A stretch of DNA of 64,000 nt from positions 62,001 to 126,000 of the forward strand of contig NZ_JAGKSP010000012.1 in assembly GCF_017942085.1 (NCBI RefSeq), read 5' to 3'. The notes below the pieces were generated by a model that was not told where the DNA came from, searched no databases, and was given only the letters and a program-made list of their open reading frames with translations. Below, in pieces: positions 43,680 through 52,062 of the stretch. The DNA is from Paenibacillus lignilyticus. GTDB taxonomy: Bacteria; Bacillota; Bacilli; Paenibacillales; Paenibacillaceae. A program made the position numbers and the translations under genes. The stretch's first letter is position 1. Every line of letters begins with the position of its first letter.

Positions 43680-45421
43680 TCGGAATCCCCCATTAGCATT
43701 TGGTCAATTGTGGAGCCTTGTGTAACCATCGGATACACATTCTCATGTTTGCGAACGACAAACTCCACTACTGCCGGTCCCGGATGATTCATTGCTTCTT
43801 GCCAAACGGCACGTGCATCTTCTTTATTGGAAGCGCGGAATCCGCGTACGCCGTAAGCTTCAGCCAATTTCACGAAATCAGGACTGCCTGAGAGATCAAT
43901 GTGGCTGTAACGGTTGTCATAGATCAGCTCTTGCCACTGACGAACCATGCCCAGCACCTGATTGTTAATGATAACTACTTTGACCGGAATGTTGTTGATG
44001 GCGCAAATCGCAAGCTCTTGCGCGCACATTTGCATACCGCCGTCACCATTAATGGAGATAACGAGACGGTCCGGATTCGCCATTTGAGCACCGATTGCCG
44101 ACGGGAAACCAAAGCCCATCGTACCAAGTCCGCCGGAAGTGACCCACGAGCGCGGTTGATTGAATTTGTAATACTGCGCTGCCCACATTTGGTGCTGGCC
44201 AACGTCAGTCGTTACAATCGCTTCACCCTTCGACTCTTGGTAGAGCATTTCGATAACCCATTGCGGTTTCAATTCTTCATCGGAATCCGTGTAGCTGAAA
44301 GGAACTTCCTTGCAGGATTTAGCAAGCTGCGCACGCCAAGCATCGGCTTTCTCCGCATATTTCACTTCTTTGTTCGCGATTTGAAGAACCGTCTTCACGT
44401 CGCCAACGATCGGAATGTCCGTAGGAACGTTCTTGCCGATTTCCGCCGGGTCGATATCGATGTGAACGATCTTCGCCTTCGGCGCAAAGCCGGACAGTTT
44501 GCCCGTTACGCGGTCATCGAAGCGCGCACCGATATTGATCAGCAAATCCGCGGATTGAATGGCTGTATTGGCTGTGTAGGTACCATGCATACCCGGCATG
44601 CCGAGCCACAGCTCGTTACCGCTTGGGAATGCGCCCAGTCCAAGCAACGTCGTTGTAATCGGAATACCCGATTTCGTAATGAACTCAAGCAATTCCTCAT
44701 GACCGCCGGAGTAAACAACGCCTCCGCCTGCCAATACGATCGGACGCTCCGCTTCCGTGATCGCTTTAATCATTTTCTCAACTTGCAGTTTATTCGGCGT
44801 AACCGTTGGGTTATAGCCGCGGATGCTAACTTCCGTCACCGGCTCGAACATCGCAAGCTCGGCGGATACATCCTTCGGAATATCGATCAATACGGGACCT
44901 TTACGGCCGGTATTGGCGATGTGGAACGCTTCGTGAATGATACGAGGCAAATCGGCAGCCTTACGTACCAGATAGCTATGTTTCGTAATCGGCATCGTAA
45001 TGCCGGTAATGTCAGCCTCTTGGAAAGCATCCGTACCGATAAGCGAAGTCGCTACGTTGCCGGTAATGACGACAAGCGGCACCGAGTCCATATACGCAGT
45101 TGCGATTCCTGTGACGAGATTCGTAGCTCCCGGTCCCGATGTTGCGATACATACGCCAACTTTGCCGCTAGCCCGCGCATAGCCGTCGGCCGCATGAATG
45201 GCGCCTTGCTCGTGACGGGTCAGCAGATGCTGAAAATCCGAAAATCCGTGCATGGCATCATAAATGTACAACACAGCTCCGCCTGGATAGCCGAACACGC
45301 ACTCCACATCCTCCAGCACCAAGCTGCGAAGCAAAATTTCTGAGCCGGTAATGACCTCCGGTTTTCTCAGGTTTTCCTTAATTTCTTCTTTTGACCTTAA
45401 CGTTGCATGTTGAGCGACCAT
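43676..45421 (-). CDS. ilvB: Acetolactate synthase large (catalytic) subunit
   Basis: 581 residues from ATG 45421 (GGGAGGACG upstream); the open frame extends 57 codons further into the T-box leader and should not be taken as coding. Catalytic Glu in RHEQGAIHAADGYARA near 65; thiamine diphosphate motif SINGDGGMQMCAQEL near 450-465 ending in INN. The enzyme uses thiamine diphosphate and FAD to make acetolactate or acetohydroxybutyrate. First gene of ilvB-ilvN-ilvC-leuA, under T-box control. Confidence 0.97.
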   Translation of the reverse strand: MVAQHATLRSKEEIKENLRKPEVITGSEILLRSLVLEDVECVFGYPGGAVLYIYDAMHGFSDFQHLLTRHEQGAIHAADGYARASGKVGVCIATSGPGATNLVTGIATAYMDSVPLVVITGNVATSLIGTDAFQEADITGITMPITKHSYLVRKAADLPRIIHEAFHIANTGRKGPVLIDIPKDVSAELAMFEPVTEVSIRGYNPTVTPNKLQVEKMIKAITEAERPIVLAGGGVVYSGGHEELLEFITKSGIPITTTLLGLGAFPSGNELWLGMPGMHGTYTANTAIQSADLLINIGARFDDRVTGKLSGFAPKAKIVHIDIDPAEIGKNVPTDIPIVGDVKTVLQIANKEVKYAEKADAWRAQLAKSCKEVPFSYTDSDEELKPQWVIEMLYQESKGEAIVTTDVGQHQMWAAQYYKFNQPRSWVTSGGLGTMGFGFPSAIGAQMANPDRLVISINGDGGMQMCAQELAICAINNIPVKVVIINNQVLGMVRQWQELIYDNRYSHIDLSGSPDFVKLAEAYGVRGFRASNKEDARAVWQEAMNHPGPAVVEFVVRKHENVYPMVTQGSTIDQMLMGDSE

Positions 45422-45465
45422 TAAGTCGTCCTCCCTTCCTAGGTGAAACGAGTTAGATATTAGAA

Positions 45466-45791
45466 AAACAAAAAAACCTTTCGTTCCCAGACGTCTATTG
45501 CGTCTAGGGACGAAAGGTTTAGCTTCCGTGGTACCACCCAAATATGTTATTCGCCTCACAGCGAATAACCTCATGAGGTAAGAACGAACCATCGTTCATT
45601 ACCTTGGCACAATAACGTGTGCCTTACGATTTCCCCTAATACGATCAATCAAGATCTTTTCAGGGAAACAGCTCCGAGGTGAGCTCGTTGGAAAGGGGTA
45701 TTGGCGTCGGTTTCAGCAGATCCGATCGCTCTCTGGAGCAAAAGAGCCCTTAACACTTCGTCCTCTTCATAGCCGTTTACTTATTAGCTTA
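45466..45791 (-). ncRNA. T-box leader riboswitch of the ilv-leu operon
   Basis: On the minus strand the T-box sequence GGGTGGTACCACG (antiterminator, 45526-45538 region) precedes a terminator (45471-45521) of AACCTTTCGTCCC.. paired with ..GGGAACGAAAGGTT and a T run. Upstream is a Stem I-like region with an AGAGAG bulge motif and GAAACCGACG distal loop. The leader senses uncharged tRNA by its UGGN pairing. A specifier CUC (leucine) within AGCTCACC is a possible reading, by analogy with other ilv-leu leaders, but is not proven here. Confidence 0.92.
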
Positions 45792-45797
45792 TCGTTT

Positions 45798-45826
45798 ATT
45801 ATATGCTCCCCAATTTCATTCGTCAA
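45798..45826 (-). promoter_or_regulatory. Sigma-A promoter of the ilv-leu operon
   Basis: TTGACG (45821-45826) and TATAAT (45798-45803) on the minus strand with a 17-bp spacer. Transcription would begin near 45790, at the T-box leader. Confidence 0.85.
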
Positions 45827-45982
45827 GGACTTGCTACAGCATAATTATAAAAAGTTATGTATACGCGATTCTTAGGCGCGCCGCTCCGCTATTTGCTACA
45901 TAAGATGAAGAATCATGCGCCAAGGTAAACAGCGCCCCGCAAAACTTTATCAGCTTAGAATTCACGGAAAGCAGGATGCCCT

Positions 45983-46432
45983 ATGATTCGAGCAAGGCAA
46001 GCACGTATTGATGACGATGAGATTATCCGTTTAATTAAGACCGAGCTTATCCCGCTCTCGTATACAGCTTCGCCCAGAGATGCCCAAACCATTCGCGAGC
46101 TGCCCAAACGTTTAAGCGACGGCGTCTCGCTTGTTTACTCCCGATCCAAAAGAAGCATACCGCTTGGATTCATCCATTACTATACGCGAGGCGACATGCT
46201 CCTCTTCGACATGCTCGTCGTCCATCCGCAGCATCGCGGCAAGCAAATCGGCACGCTGCTCATATCCAAAGCGGAAACAGCCGCCAAAGAAAAGGGCTGC
46301 AGCTACGCCAGATTGTTTGTCGATCATGGAAATCCAAAAGCCCAGCGGCTCTATTCGAGGCTGGGCTATCAGACCATTCGTTTCATTCATCAGGTTCGCT
46401 GCTACGAAATGGTTAAATCATTAGCAACCTAA
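45983..46432 (+). CDS. GNAT-family N-acetyltransferase
   Basis: 149 residues. GNAT motif A for acetyl-CoA binding is VVHPQHRGKQIGTLLI near 73-88, and motif B is GCSYARLFVDHGNPKAQRLYSRLGYQ near 103-128. The ribosome site (GCAGGA) is modest. The gene faces the Gly-rich protein gene with a 19-bp gap and is one of few plus-strand genes in this half. Substrate unknown. Confidence 0.88.
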   Translation: MIRARQARIDDDEIIRLIKTELIPLSYTASPRDAQTIRELPKRLSDGVSLVYSRSKRSIPLGFIHYYTRGDMLLFDMLVVHPQHRGKQIGTLLISKAETAAKEKGCSYARLFVDHGNPKAQRLYSRLGYQTIRFIHQVRCYEMVKSLAT

Positions 46433-46451
46433 TTCGCTGATTCTGTCACGA

Positions 46452-46838
46452 TTAGTAGTATGGGGTGTTATTGTAACCGGCAATCGGCTGGCAATCGCAG
46501 CCGCCCGGACCACCAAAGCCCGGTCCGCCAAAGCCCGGCCCACCGAAGCCCGGTCCGTAACCTGGGCCGCCAAAGCCCGGTCCGTAGCCCGGGCCGCCGA
46601 AGCCGCCGCCCCAGCCAAAGCCGCCTCCGGCAAATAAACCGATCGCAAGCAGATCGAATAATACAAGTGCTATGATCGCTCTTGTTTGAACCTCTTTACC
46701 ATTGCTAAGCGGCATAAGCTGCAATTGATTTTGATGGGCGCGAACGAGTTTACCGGTGACGACAGAACCGTCTTTGCGAACCGCATAGACGGTTTTGCCG
46801 ACCATCTTCTGAACTTGTTCTTTCGTAACGCGTTGCAT
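46452..46838 (-). CDS. Gly/Pro-rich repeat protein, probably surface or spore-coat related
   Basis: 128 residues from ATG 46838 (AAGGAGGG upstream). Residues 1-60 form a small domain resembling an Sm-like/SH3-type fold (QKMVGKTVYAVRKDGSVVTG). A hydrophobic segment (IIALVLFDLLAIGLFAGG) follows, then a collagen-like Gly-Pro-Tyr tail with repeats such as GFGGPGYGPGFGGPG, ending in GGCDCQPIAGYNNTPYY. Function unknown; the layout recalls small coat-associated proteins of spore formers. Confidence 0.75.
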   Translation of the reverse strand: MQRVTKEQVQKMVGKTVYAVRKDGSVVTGKLVRAHQNQLQLMPLSNGKEVQTRAIIALVLFDLLAIGLFAGGGFGWGGGFGGPGYGPGFGGPGYGPGFGGPGFGGPGFGGPGGCDCQPIAGYNNTPYY

Positions 46839-46991
46839 AAGGATTTCCCTCCTTAACATAGCTTACAATGCATGTGGTTTGCCTTCGGCGACAAATGCTC
46901 ATGAAGGTCATTTGTCTCGGAAGTATAAACGGCGTTGTCCTATACTCTATTCGCTAGCATCCGAATGCGATTGTACCGCTGTCCATATAGA

Positions 46992-47036
46992 AAAAAAACA
47001 AAAAAGCGCCTTACCGCTGTAGCGGTAGGGCGCTTT
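46992..47036 (-). terminator. Terminator of the infC-rpmI-rplT operon
   Basis: AAGCGCC.TACCGCT pairs with AGCGGTA.GGCGCTT and is followed by TTTTTTGTTTTTTTT on the minus strand. Confidence 0.9.
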
Positions 47037-47060
47037 TATCATAAAACGGTAATCCGAAGA

Positions 47061-47420
47061 CTACGCGTTTACTTTTTGTTTTGCAAGGTTTGCAAACGTG
47101 TTGAACGAGTTGATGTCGTTAACTGCAAGGTCAGCAAGCATTTTGCGGTTTACTTCGATGCCCGCAAGCTTCAAACCGTACATGAATTTGCTGTAGGACA
47201 GGCCGTTTTGACGAGCTGCAGCATTGATACGAACGATCCACAGTTTGCGGATGTCACGTTTGTGTTGACGACGGTCACGGTATGCATAAAGCAAGGATTT
47301 CATTACTTGCTCTTTTGCTGTTTTAAACAGGCGATGCTTTGAACCGAAATAACCTTTTGCTAGCTTCAAAATTCTTTTACGACGACGTGCGCGGACGAAT
47401 CCGCCTTTAACTCTTGCCAT
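47061..47420 (-). CDS. rplT: 50S ribosomal protein L20
   Basis: 119 residues, the usual bacterial length. ARVKGGFVRARRRKRILKLA at the start and KQKVNA at the end match the family. Early 50S assembly protein; in low-GC Gram-positives L20 also represses its own operon by binding the infC leader. It is 47 bp downstream of rpmI. Confidence 0.98.
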   Translation of the reverse strand: MARVKGGFVRARRRKRILKLAKGYFGSKHRLFKTAKEQVMKSLLYAYRDRRQHKRDIRKLWIVRINAAARQNGLSYSKFMYGLKLAGIEVNRKMLADLAVNDINSFNTFANLAKQKVNA

Positions 47421-47467
47421 GAGTAGAAACCTCCCGAGTAATAGTTATACGAATTAGATCGATCTAA

Positions 47468-47671
47468 TTAACCTTTGATGTTTGCCAAGCCTTGTTGCAG
47501 ACGTTTGAAATCGCCTTTAGCCAAGTTTGGTTGAGTGTTCAGAACACGCTTCTGACGGGACGATTTGCCGGAAAGAAGGTGGTTTTTGTAAGCTTTGTAA
47601 CGAATTACTTTACCAGTACCCGTAATTTTGAAACGATCTTTCAAACTGCTGTGAGTTTTCATTTTAGGCAT
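47468..47671 (-). CDS. rpmI: 50S ribosomal protein L35
   Basis: 67 residues. PKMKTHSSLKDRFKITGTGK is the L35 signature. It lies between infC and rplT, as in most Firmicutes, with AGGAGGAACACC before the ATG. Confidence 0.98.
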   Translation of the reverse strand: MPKMKTHSSLKDRFKITGTGKVIRYKAYKNHLLSGKSSRQKRVLNTQPNLAKGDFKRLQQGLANIKG

Positions 47672-47694
47672 GTGGTGTTCCTCCTCAAAGAATG

Positions 47695-48210
47695 TTAGTT
47701 TGTCGGTTTCGGTGCCAAAATCATAATCATACTGCGGCCCTCAAGTTTAGGAACACGCTCCATGACGCACAGATCAGCAACCTCAGTTGCAAGCCGATCA
47801 AGAATCTTCTGACCGACCGAAGCATGTGTAATTTCACGTCCGCGGAAGCGAACCGAACATTTCACTTTATCGCCTTCACCCAGAAACTTTACAACATTGC
47901 GGAACTTTGTTTGGTAATCGTTCTCGTCGATGTTAGCACGGAACCAAACTTCCTTCGTGTCTACAATCTTCTGATTCTTGCGAGCTTCTTTTTCTTTCTT
48001 TTGCTGCTCATAACGGAATTTGCCATAGTCCATAATCCGGCACACCGGCGGTTTCGCTGTCGGTGCAACGTTCACTAGGTCCAAGTTCAAATCGATTGCC
48101 AATTGCAGTGCCTCGCGGAAAAGCTTGATGCCTAATTGTTCGCCTTCAGCACCGACTACACGCACTTCTCTGGCCCGAATTTCATCGTTGATTTGATGTT
48201 CCCTGCTAAT
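47695..48210 (-). CDS. infC: Translation initiation factor IF-3
   Basis: 171 residues from an ATT start (48208-48210), 8 bases behind GGAGGT. The next in-frame GTG (48165) would remove the conserved N-terminal ISREHQINDEIRAREVR. IF-3 prevents premature subunit joining and checks the start codon; an AUU start is the known self-regulatory device in this gene. N-domain to about residue 80, linker, then C-domain with KFRNVVKFLGEGDKVKCSVRFRG. Confidence 0.95.
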   Translation of the reverse strand: MSREHQINDEIRAREVRVVGAEGEQLGIKLFREALQLAIDLNLDLVNVAPTAKPPVCRIMDYGKFRYEQQKKEKEARKNQKIVDTKEVWFRANIDENDYQTKFRNVVKFLGEGDKVKCSVRFRGREITHASVGQKILDRLATEVADLCVMERVPKLEGRSMIMILAPKPTN

Positions 48211-48439
48211 AACCTGCCACCTCCAAAAAATTATGAATCACGCAAGCAAAAATCAAAAAATGCGGATCCGCTCGGGACCCGCATTCCAATAATCAAGATT
48301 GTTGGCTGTTCATGCAGCGATTAAGCTGAAGCCTGTTCCAATCATCGATCGCGAACCATTCGGCCATCGCCGAGTAGGTGAGAAGCGGGTGCCTCTACTT
48401 GTGCGTATACATGTGTGAATAATCCGTAAGACATGTTAC
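48211..48439 (-). ncRNA. L20-type leader of infC-rpmI-rplT
   Basis: A 229-base leader between the mapped promoter and the infC start. It contains AGTAGAGGCACCCGCTTCTC, typical of Firmicute L20 leaders, and ends in a terminator (48254-48285: AATGCGGGTCC..GGATCCGCATT then TTTTTTG). L20 binding is expected to favour termination. Identification is from memory of the motif, without a covariance search. Confidence 0.75.
48254..48285 (-). terminator. Attenuator hairpin in the infC leader
   Basis: AATGCGG..TCC pairs with GGA..CCGCATT and is followed by TTTTTTGATTTTT on the minus strand. Confidence 0.8.
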
Positions 48440-48445
48440 TGAAAT

Positions 48446-48475
48446 ACTATAGCATAGCCTATTCAGGCATGTCAA
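48446..48475 (-). promoter_or_regulatory. Sigma-A promoter of infC-rpmI-rplT
   Basis: TTGACA (48470-48475) and TATAGT (48446-48451), 18-bp spacer, minus strand. Confidence 0.8.
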
Positions 48476-48506
48476 GCTTCAACTGGAGAAGATGACCGAA
48501 AGCTCA

Positions 48507-49745
48507 TTAGACCTGTTTACTCTGCACTTCTTCCAAACGAAGCACACGCGTATGCTGCGTATGGCTCCATTGCTTGTTGTTTTGCGTGAAGAACGCGTAG
48601 CAAGTAATTGGCAGCCAGGAAAGCTGGAAAAACACCATCGAGATCAAATGCGCGTACATCTTCCACGAGCGAATGCCTTCAAGCATCATGACGAGCGGGA
48701 ACATCAATACAGTGGCAAGAATCGCAACACCCGCTACCCAATACGGCAGGTAGTAGTAGATGGATGAAAAAGCATTCTCCGCCGGAATAATATTATCCAT
48801 CCACAGCAGCGCCGTAACCAGGAAGCCGATGAATGTGTTGTATACCGAGATGGAGTACAGCGCCGCATCGAACTTCACGAAGCTGCGTTCTTTAATACTT
48901 GCCCAAAGCAGCGGGAAGAAATAACTGCGAGCTACGGTAAAGTGACCTTGCATCCAGCGCAGGCGCTGTCTGGAAGACGCTTTGAAGCTTAGCGGCTTCT
49001 CGTCGTACACTTTGGCATCGTAATTCAAGACCGGATGAATACCGCGTTTCACGCAGCGCATCGAGAACTCCAAGTCCTCTACGAGACTGGTTGCTCCCCA
49101 GCCCATTTCCTTAATCAGCGCGGTATCGAAGCACATGCCCGTGCCGCCAAGATAGTTGGCCATGTTCAAGTTTCGGCGGGAAAGCTGCCACAACCGGTTG
49201 CAATACCAGTAGGTAATGGCATAAGAAGCCGTAACCCAAGAATCCGTCGGGTTCTTCGTATCCAAGTAGCCTTGGATAACCTTATGACCTTCGCAAAGAT
49301 CATTGTTCATATGAATCAAGAAGTCATTGCCGACCAGGTTATCTGCGTCGAACATCACGATGGCATCATACTGACGGGGCATTGCCCACAATTCCTTCAG
49401 CATCCATTCAATCGCATGGCCTTTGCCGCGCAGATGCGGATTCTTACGCTCACATGCTTGCACGCCATAGCTGCGGACGATCTCTGCCGTGTTGTCCGTG
49501 CAGTTGTCGCAAATGACGAAAATATCGTAAAGTTCCTTCGGATAATCCAGCTTTTTTAAATTTTCAACAAGCGCCCCGACTACCTGTGCTTCATTGTGTG
49601 CAGCGACAAGCACGGCAAACGATTTCTGCGGTGCGTGCTTTACTTCCTTACGTTTCCTTACAATGCCGAACAGGGAAATGCTGAATTGATACACACCGAC
49701 AAAAGCCAAAAAGATTTGAAACATAATAATGATTGTATTAACCAT
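48507..49745 (-). CDS. Membrane glycosyltransferase, family 2 (BcsA/NodC-like)
   Basis: 412 residues. An N-terminal helix (residues 4-26) is followed by a GT-A domain with VLVAAHNEAQVVGALVENL, the DxD-like MFDADN near 132, ED in SLVEDLEFSM near 222 and the processivity motif QRLRWMQG near 262. Three further helices lie at the C-terminus. This is the pattern of synthases that make and export beta-linked polysaccharides; the polymer is unknown. AAGGGGGTAG precedes the ATG. Confidence 0.88.
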   Translation of the reverse strand: MVNTIIIMFQIFLAFVGVYQFSISLFGIVRKRKEVKHAPQKSFAVLVAAHNEAQVVGALVENLKKLDYPKELYDIFVICDNCTDNTAEIVRSYGVQACERKNPHLRGKGHAIEWMLKELWAMPRQYDAIVMFDADNLVGNDFLIHMNNDLCEGHKVIQGYLDTKNPTDSWVTASYAITYWYCNRLWQLSRRNLNMANYLGGTGMCFDTALIKEMGWGATSLVEDLEFSMRCVKRGIHPVLNYDAKVYDEKPLSFKASSRQRLRWMQGHFTVARSYFFPLLWASIKERSFVKFDAALYSISVYNTFIGFLVTALLWMDNIIPAENAFSSIYYYLPYWVAGVAILATVLMFPLVMMLEGIRSWKMYAHLISMVFFQLSWLPITCYAFFTQNNKQWSHTQHTRVLRLEEVQSKQV

Positions 49746-50052
49746 TATTTTTTACTACCCCCTTGAGACCCCATTTTTTATATTCTCTCTAGTTTTGATC
49801 TCGCTGTCAGTGAATCGCGGCAGTCCTTTTTGTATATTCCGCAACCCTACTGATTTTCCACACATTGTGTCCATTTGTCAAAAGTAGAAATCGTCGCTTA
49901 ACCGCCAAGAAGTCGAAGAAAAGCGCTTGCATTGGGTGTTGACGGGACTGATACCTTGTTTTCGTCCGTTTCACCCTTATTTTCAGCCATTTACGATAAA
50001 AACATGTTTCATTTTCATTAAACGAATACAACTGGCAAAGGTTTCATGTTAA
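49746..50052. other. 307-bp gap with no recognised feature
   Basis: AT-rich sequence between two glycosyltransferase genes. I see no repeat, terminator with a T run or clear gene. It must hold the promoter of the family 2 enzyme. Confidence 0.5.
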
Positions 50053-51231
50053 TTATCCCCTAGTGTGACGATTTGTTGAACTCGGGACTGCGCTTTCGGC
50101 TTGCCGGAACCTCATAAGAAGCTCTTCGAATATGGCATCCCAGGATTGTCTGAGGCTGTGCGCCAATCCCCTAGCCGTGAAACGTTTGCGCAGCTCGGGG
50201 TTCCTGTACATGCGTTCCAGTGCTGAACGGAAGGCGTCCGCGTTGCCGGCTTCGCACCTCAATCCATTCCACTCGTGGACAACCGTGTCCACCACACCTC
50301 CCGTATCCGCACAAATGACAGGCGTACCGCAAGCCATCGCTTCCAATACGACATTGCCGAAAGTTTCGGTAGGTGACGGGAACAGCATGACATCCGCTGC
50401 CGCATACCATTGTTGAAGCGCCGGCATCGCAGTAAAACCAAGAAAACAAGTCGAAATGCCCTCGCGGGCAGCTTGCTGCTTCAAGGTATTCATGGAAGGA
50501 CCGTCGCCGGCTATAACGAAAGTGGCGTCGTTGCACACCTCTCGCTTAAACTTTGCAAATGCGGCAATCGCGCAATCCACGTTTTTTTCAGGCGCAAGTC
50601 TGCCTACATAAAGGACGATGAAGCGATCCTTCGGAATTTGATACTGCGCCAGCAGCGCGGCTTTATCCACATTCGGATGAAAGCTCTTCGTATCCATTCC
50701 CCGCGTCCAAACGGCCAGACGATGCTCATCCCACCCCCGTTCCTTCAGCTCAAGAAGCGTCGATGCGGAGGGTACGAAAATGAACCTGCATTCCTGGTGA
50801 AACCATTCCATATACCTCCATAACATCTTAACCATCCAACGGGTATTGTAAAACGCCAAATAGCGGTCAAAATGTGTATGATAGGAAGCAACCAGCGGTA
50901 TTCGGTGTTTATGGGCGTAATGAATGCCGCAAAGCCCCAGATTAAACGGGGTCGCTACATGAATGAGAGTAGGCCGAAACGCTTGCAAGGTGCGATTAAT
51001 ATGAATTGGATTCGGGAGTGCCAGGCGGCATTCGGGATAGAGGAAAAAGGGCATGCTGGCAAACCGAGTGACCATCGGCTGAGGTTCTTCATGCGCGGCA
51101 GCCGCAGGCTGAGGTGCGAAAACAAGACATGGAATATCGCGGCGGCGCAGGTACTGCTCCCACCGTTCAAGCGTTCGTGCCACTCCGTTCACCTCAGGAG
51201 TGAACGTATCCGTAAATAAAGCAAGACGCAT
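50053..51231 (-). CDS. Glycosyltransferase, family 4 (mannosyl/glucosyltransferase type)
   Basis: 392 residues, GT-B fold. N-terminal LFTDTFTPEVNGVARTLERW, substrate site SYHTHFDRYLAFYN, the nucleotide-binding region YVGRLAPEKNVDCAI near 205, and the E-x7-E motif in PSPTETFGNVVLEAMACGTPVI near 287-305. Relatives transfer mannose or glucose to diacylglycerol or phosphatidylinositol-like acceptors. GGAGGCGATGATCG precedes the ATG. Confidence 0.9.
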   Translation of the reverse strand: MRLALFTDTFTPEVNGVARTLERWEQYLRRRDIPCLVFAPQPAAAAHEEPQPMVTRFASMPFFLYPECRLALPNPIHINRTLQAFRPTLIHVATPFNLGLCGIHYAHKHRIPLVASYHTHFDRYLAFYNTRWMVKMLWRYMEWFHQECRFIFVPSASTLLELKERGWDEHRLAVWTRGMDTKSFHPNVDKAALLAQYQIPKDRFIVLYVGRLAPEKNVDCAIAAFAKFKREVCNDATFVIAGDGPSMNTLKQQAAREGISTCFLGFTAMPALQQWYAAADVMLFPSPTETFGNVVLEAMACGTPVICADTGGVVDTVVHEWNGLRCEAGNADAFRSALERMYRNPELRKRFTARGLAHSLRQSWDAIFEELLMRFRQAESAVPSSTNRHTRG

Positions 51232-51504
51232 CGATCATCGCCTCCATCCGCTAATACCGCCTAAGAGCGCGGCAAGCTTGTGGAGCCAGTGTACACGAGT
51301 TGTATTTCCAGGGTATTAGTGGAACATGAAGAGTACGTGAAGATCGGACAAGCAGCACTCCCGGCATCCTTCATAATCGGTTATATAATTGTTAATACGG
51401 CAAAAACAATTCCGGCCTATACTTGATCTGCAAGTGAAAAGCGATTGATGGCTTGCAGCTGATGGATAGGCGTGACATTTGCATACGACCAGGAGGGGAT
51501 TCAT

Positions 51505-52062
51505 GTGGTTAATGTCGTGTTCTGGGCTTTAACACAGGAGCAGCGCTTATTACTATGGGCAAATCGCAGATCGGCGCACAGGGCCGTTAATCGATTGTTA
51601 GGAGGTTGGCTGGGGACGGTTACCCATGCAGGCGGGGCAACGTTCACTTTAGCGACGGCTTTGCTCTGCGGGCTGTTCGCCCCGGGCGTATGGGGCACCG
51701 CGGGCTGGCAAGCTTTCGCCGCCACCATTATCAGCCATATTCCCGTTGCCATCATGAAACGTAAATTCAGCAGACTCCGCCCTTATCAAGCACTTAGCAG
51801 CGTGCATGTATGCAAAAATCCGCTGCGCGACTCCTCGTTTCCTTCGGGTCACACAACGGCTATATTCGCTTGGCTCTTGCCTTGGCTCGTGGCGGAAACC
51901 GCTATGCTGCCGATTATCGTGCCGGCAGCGATCGTCCTCGGCGTATCCGTTGGCTGGTCAAGAATGTATCTCGGTCTTCATTACCCTTCCGATATAGCGG
52001 CAGGGGCTATCATCGGTTCGTTCGTATCGTTGTCCGTGTCCGCGGCTTGGTCACTCTTCTGA
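51505..52062 (+). CDS. PAP2-family membrane phosphatase
   Basis: 185 residues from GTG 51505, 6 bases behind AGGAGGGG; the ATG overlapping it opens only a short frame. The three phosphatase motifs are present: KRKFSRLRP near 84-92, PSGH near 115, and SRMYLGLHYPSDI near 153-165. Several membrane helices; it probably dephosphorylates undecaprenyl pyrophosphate or phosphatidylglycerol phosphate-type lipids. Its last 82 bases overlap trmB on the opposite strand. Confidence 0.9.
   Translation: MVNVVFWALTQEQRLLLWANRRSAHRAVNRLLGGWLGTVTHAGGATFTLATALLCGLFAPGVWGTAGWQAFAATIISHIPVAIMKRKFSRLRPYQALSSVHVCKNPLRDSSFPSGHTTAIFAWLLPWLVAETAMLPIIVPAAIVLGVSVGWSRMYLGLHYPSDIAAGAIIGSFVSLSVSAAWSLF

Noticed and set aside
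43901..45343. 480-residue plus-strand open frame
   Set aside because: It lies wholly antisense to ilvB, which has clear catalytic motifs; the plus-strand product has no family motif and no good start site.
45422..45592. 57-codon extension of IlvB
   Set aside because: It translates the T-box terminator region, and a strong ribosome site precedes the ATG at 45421.
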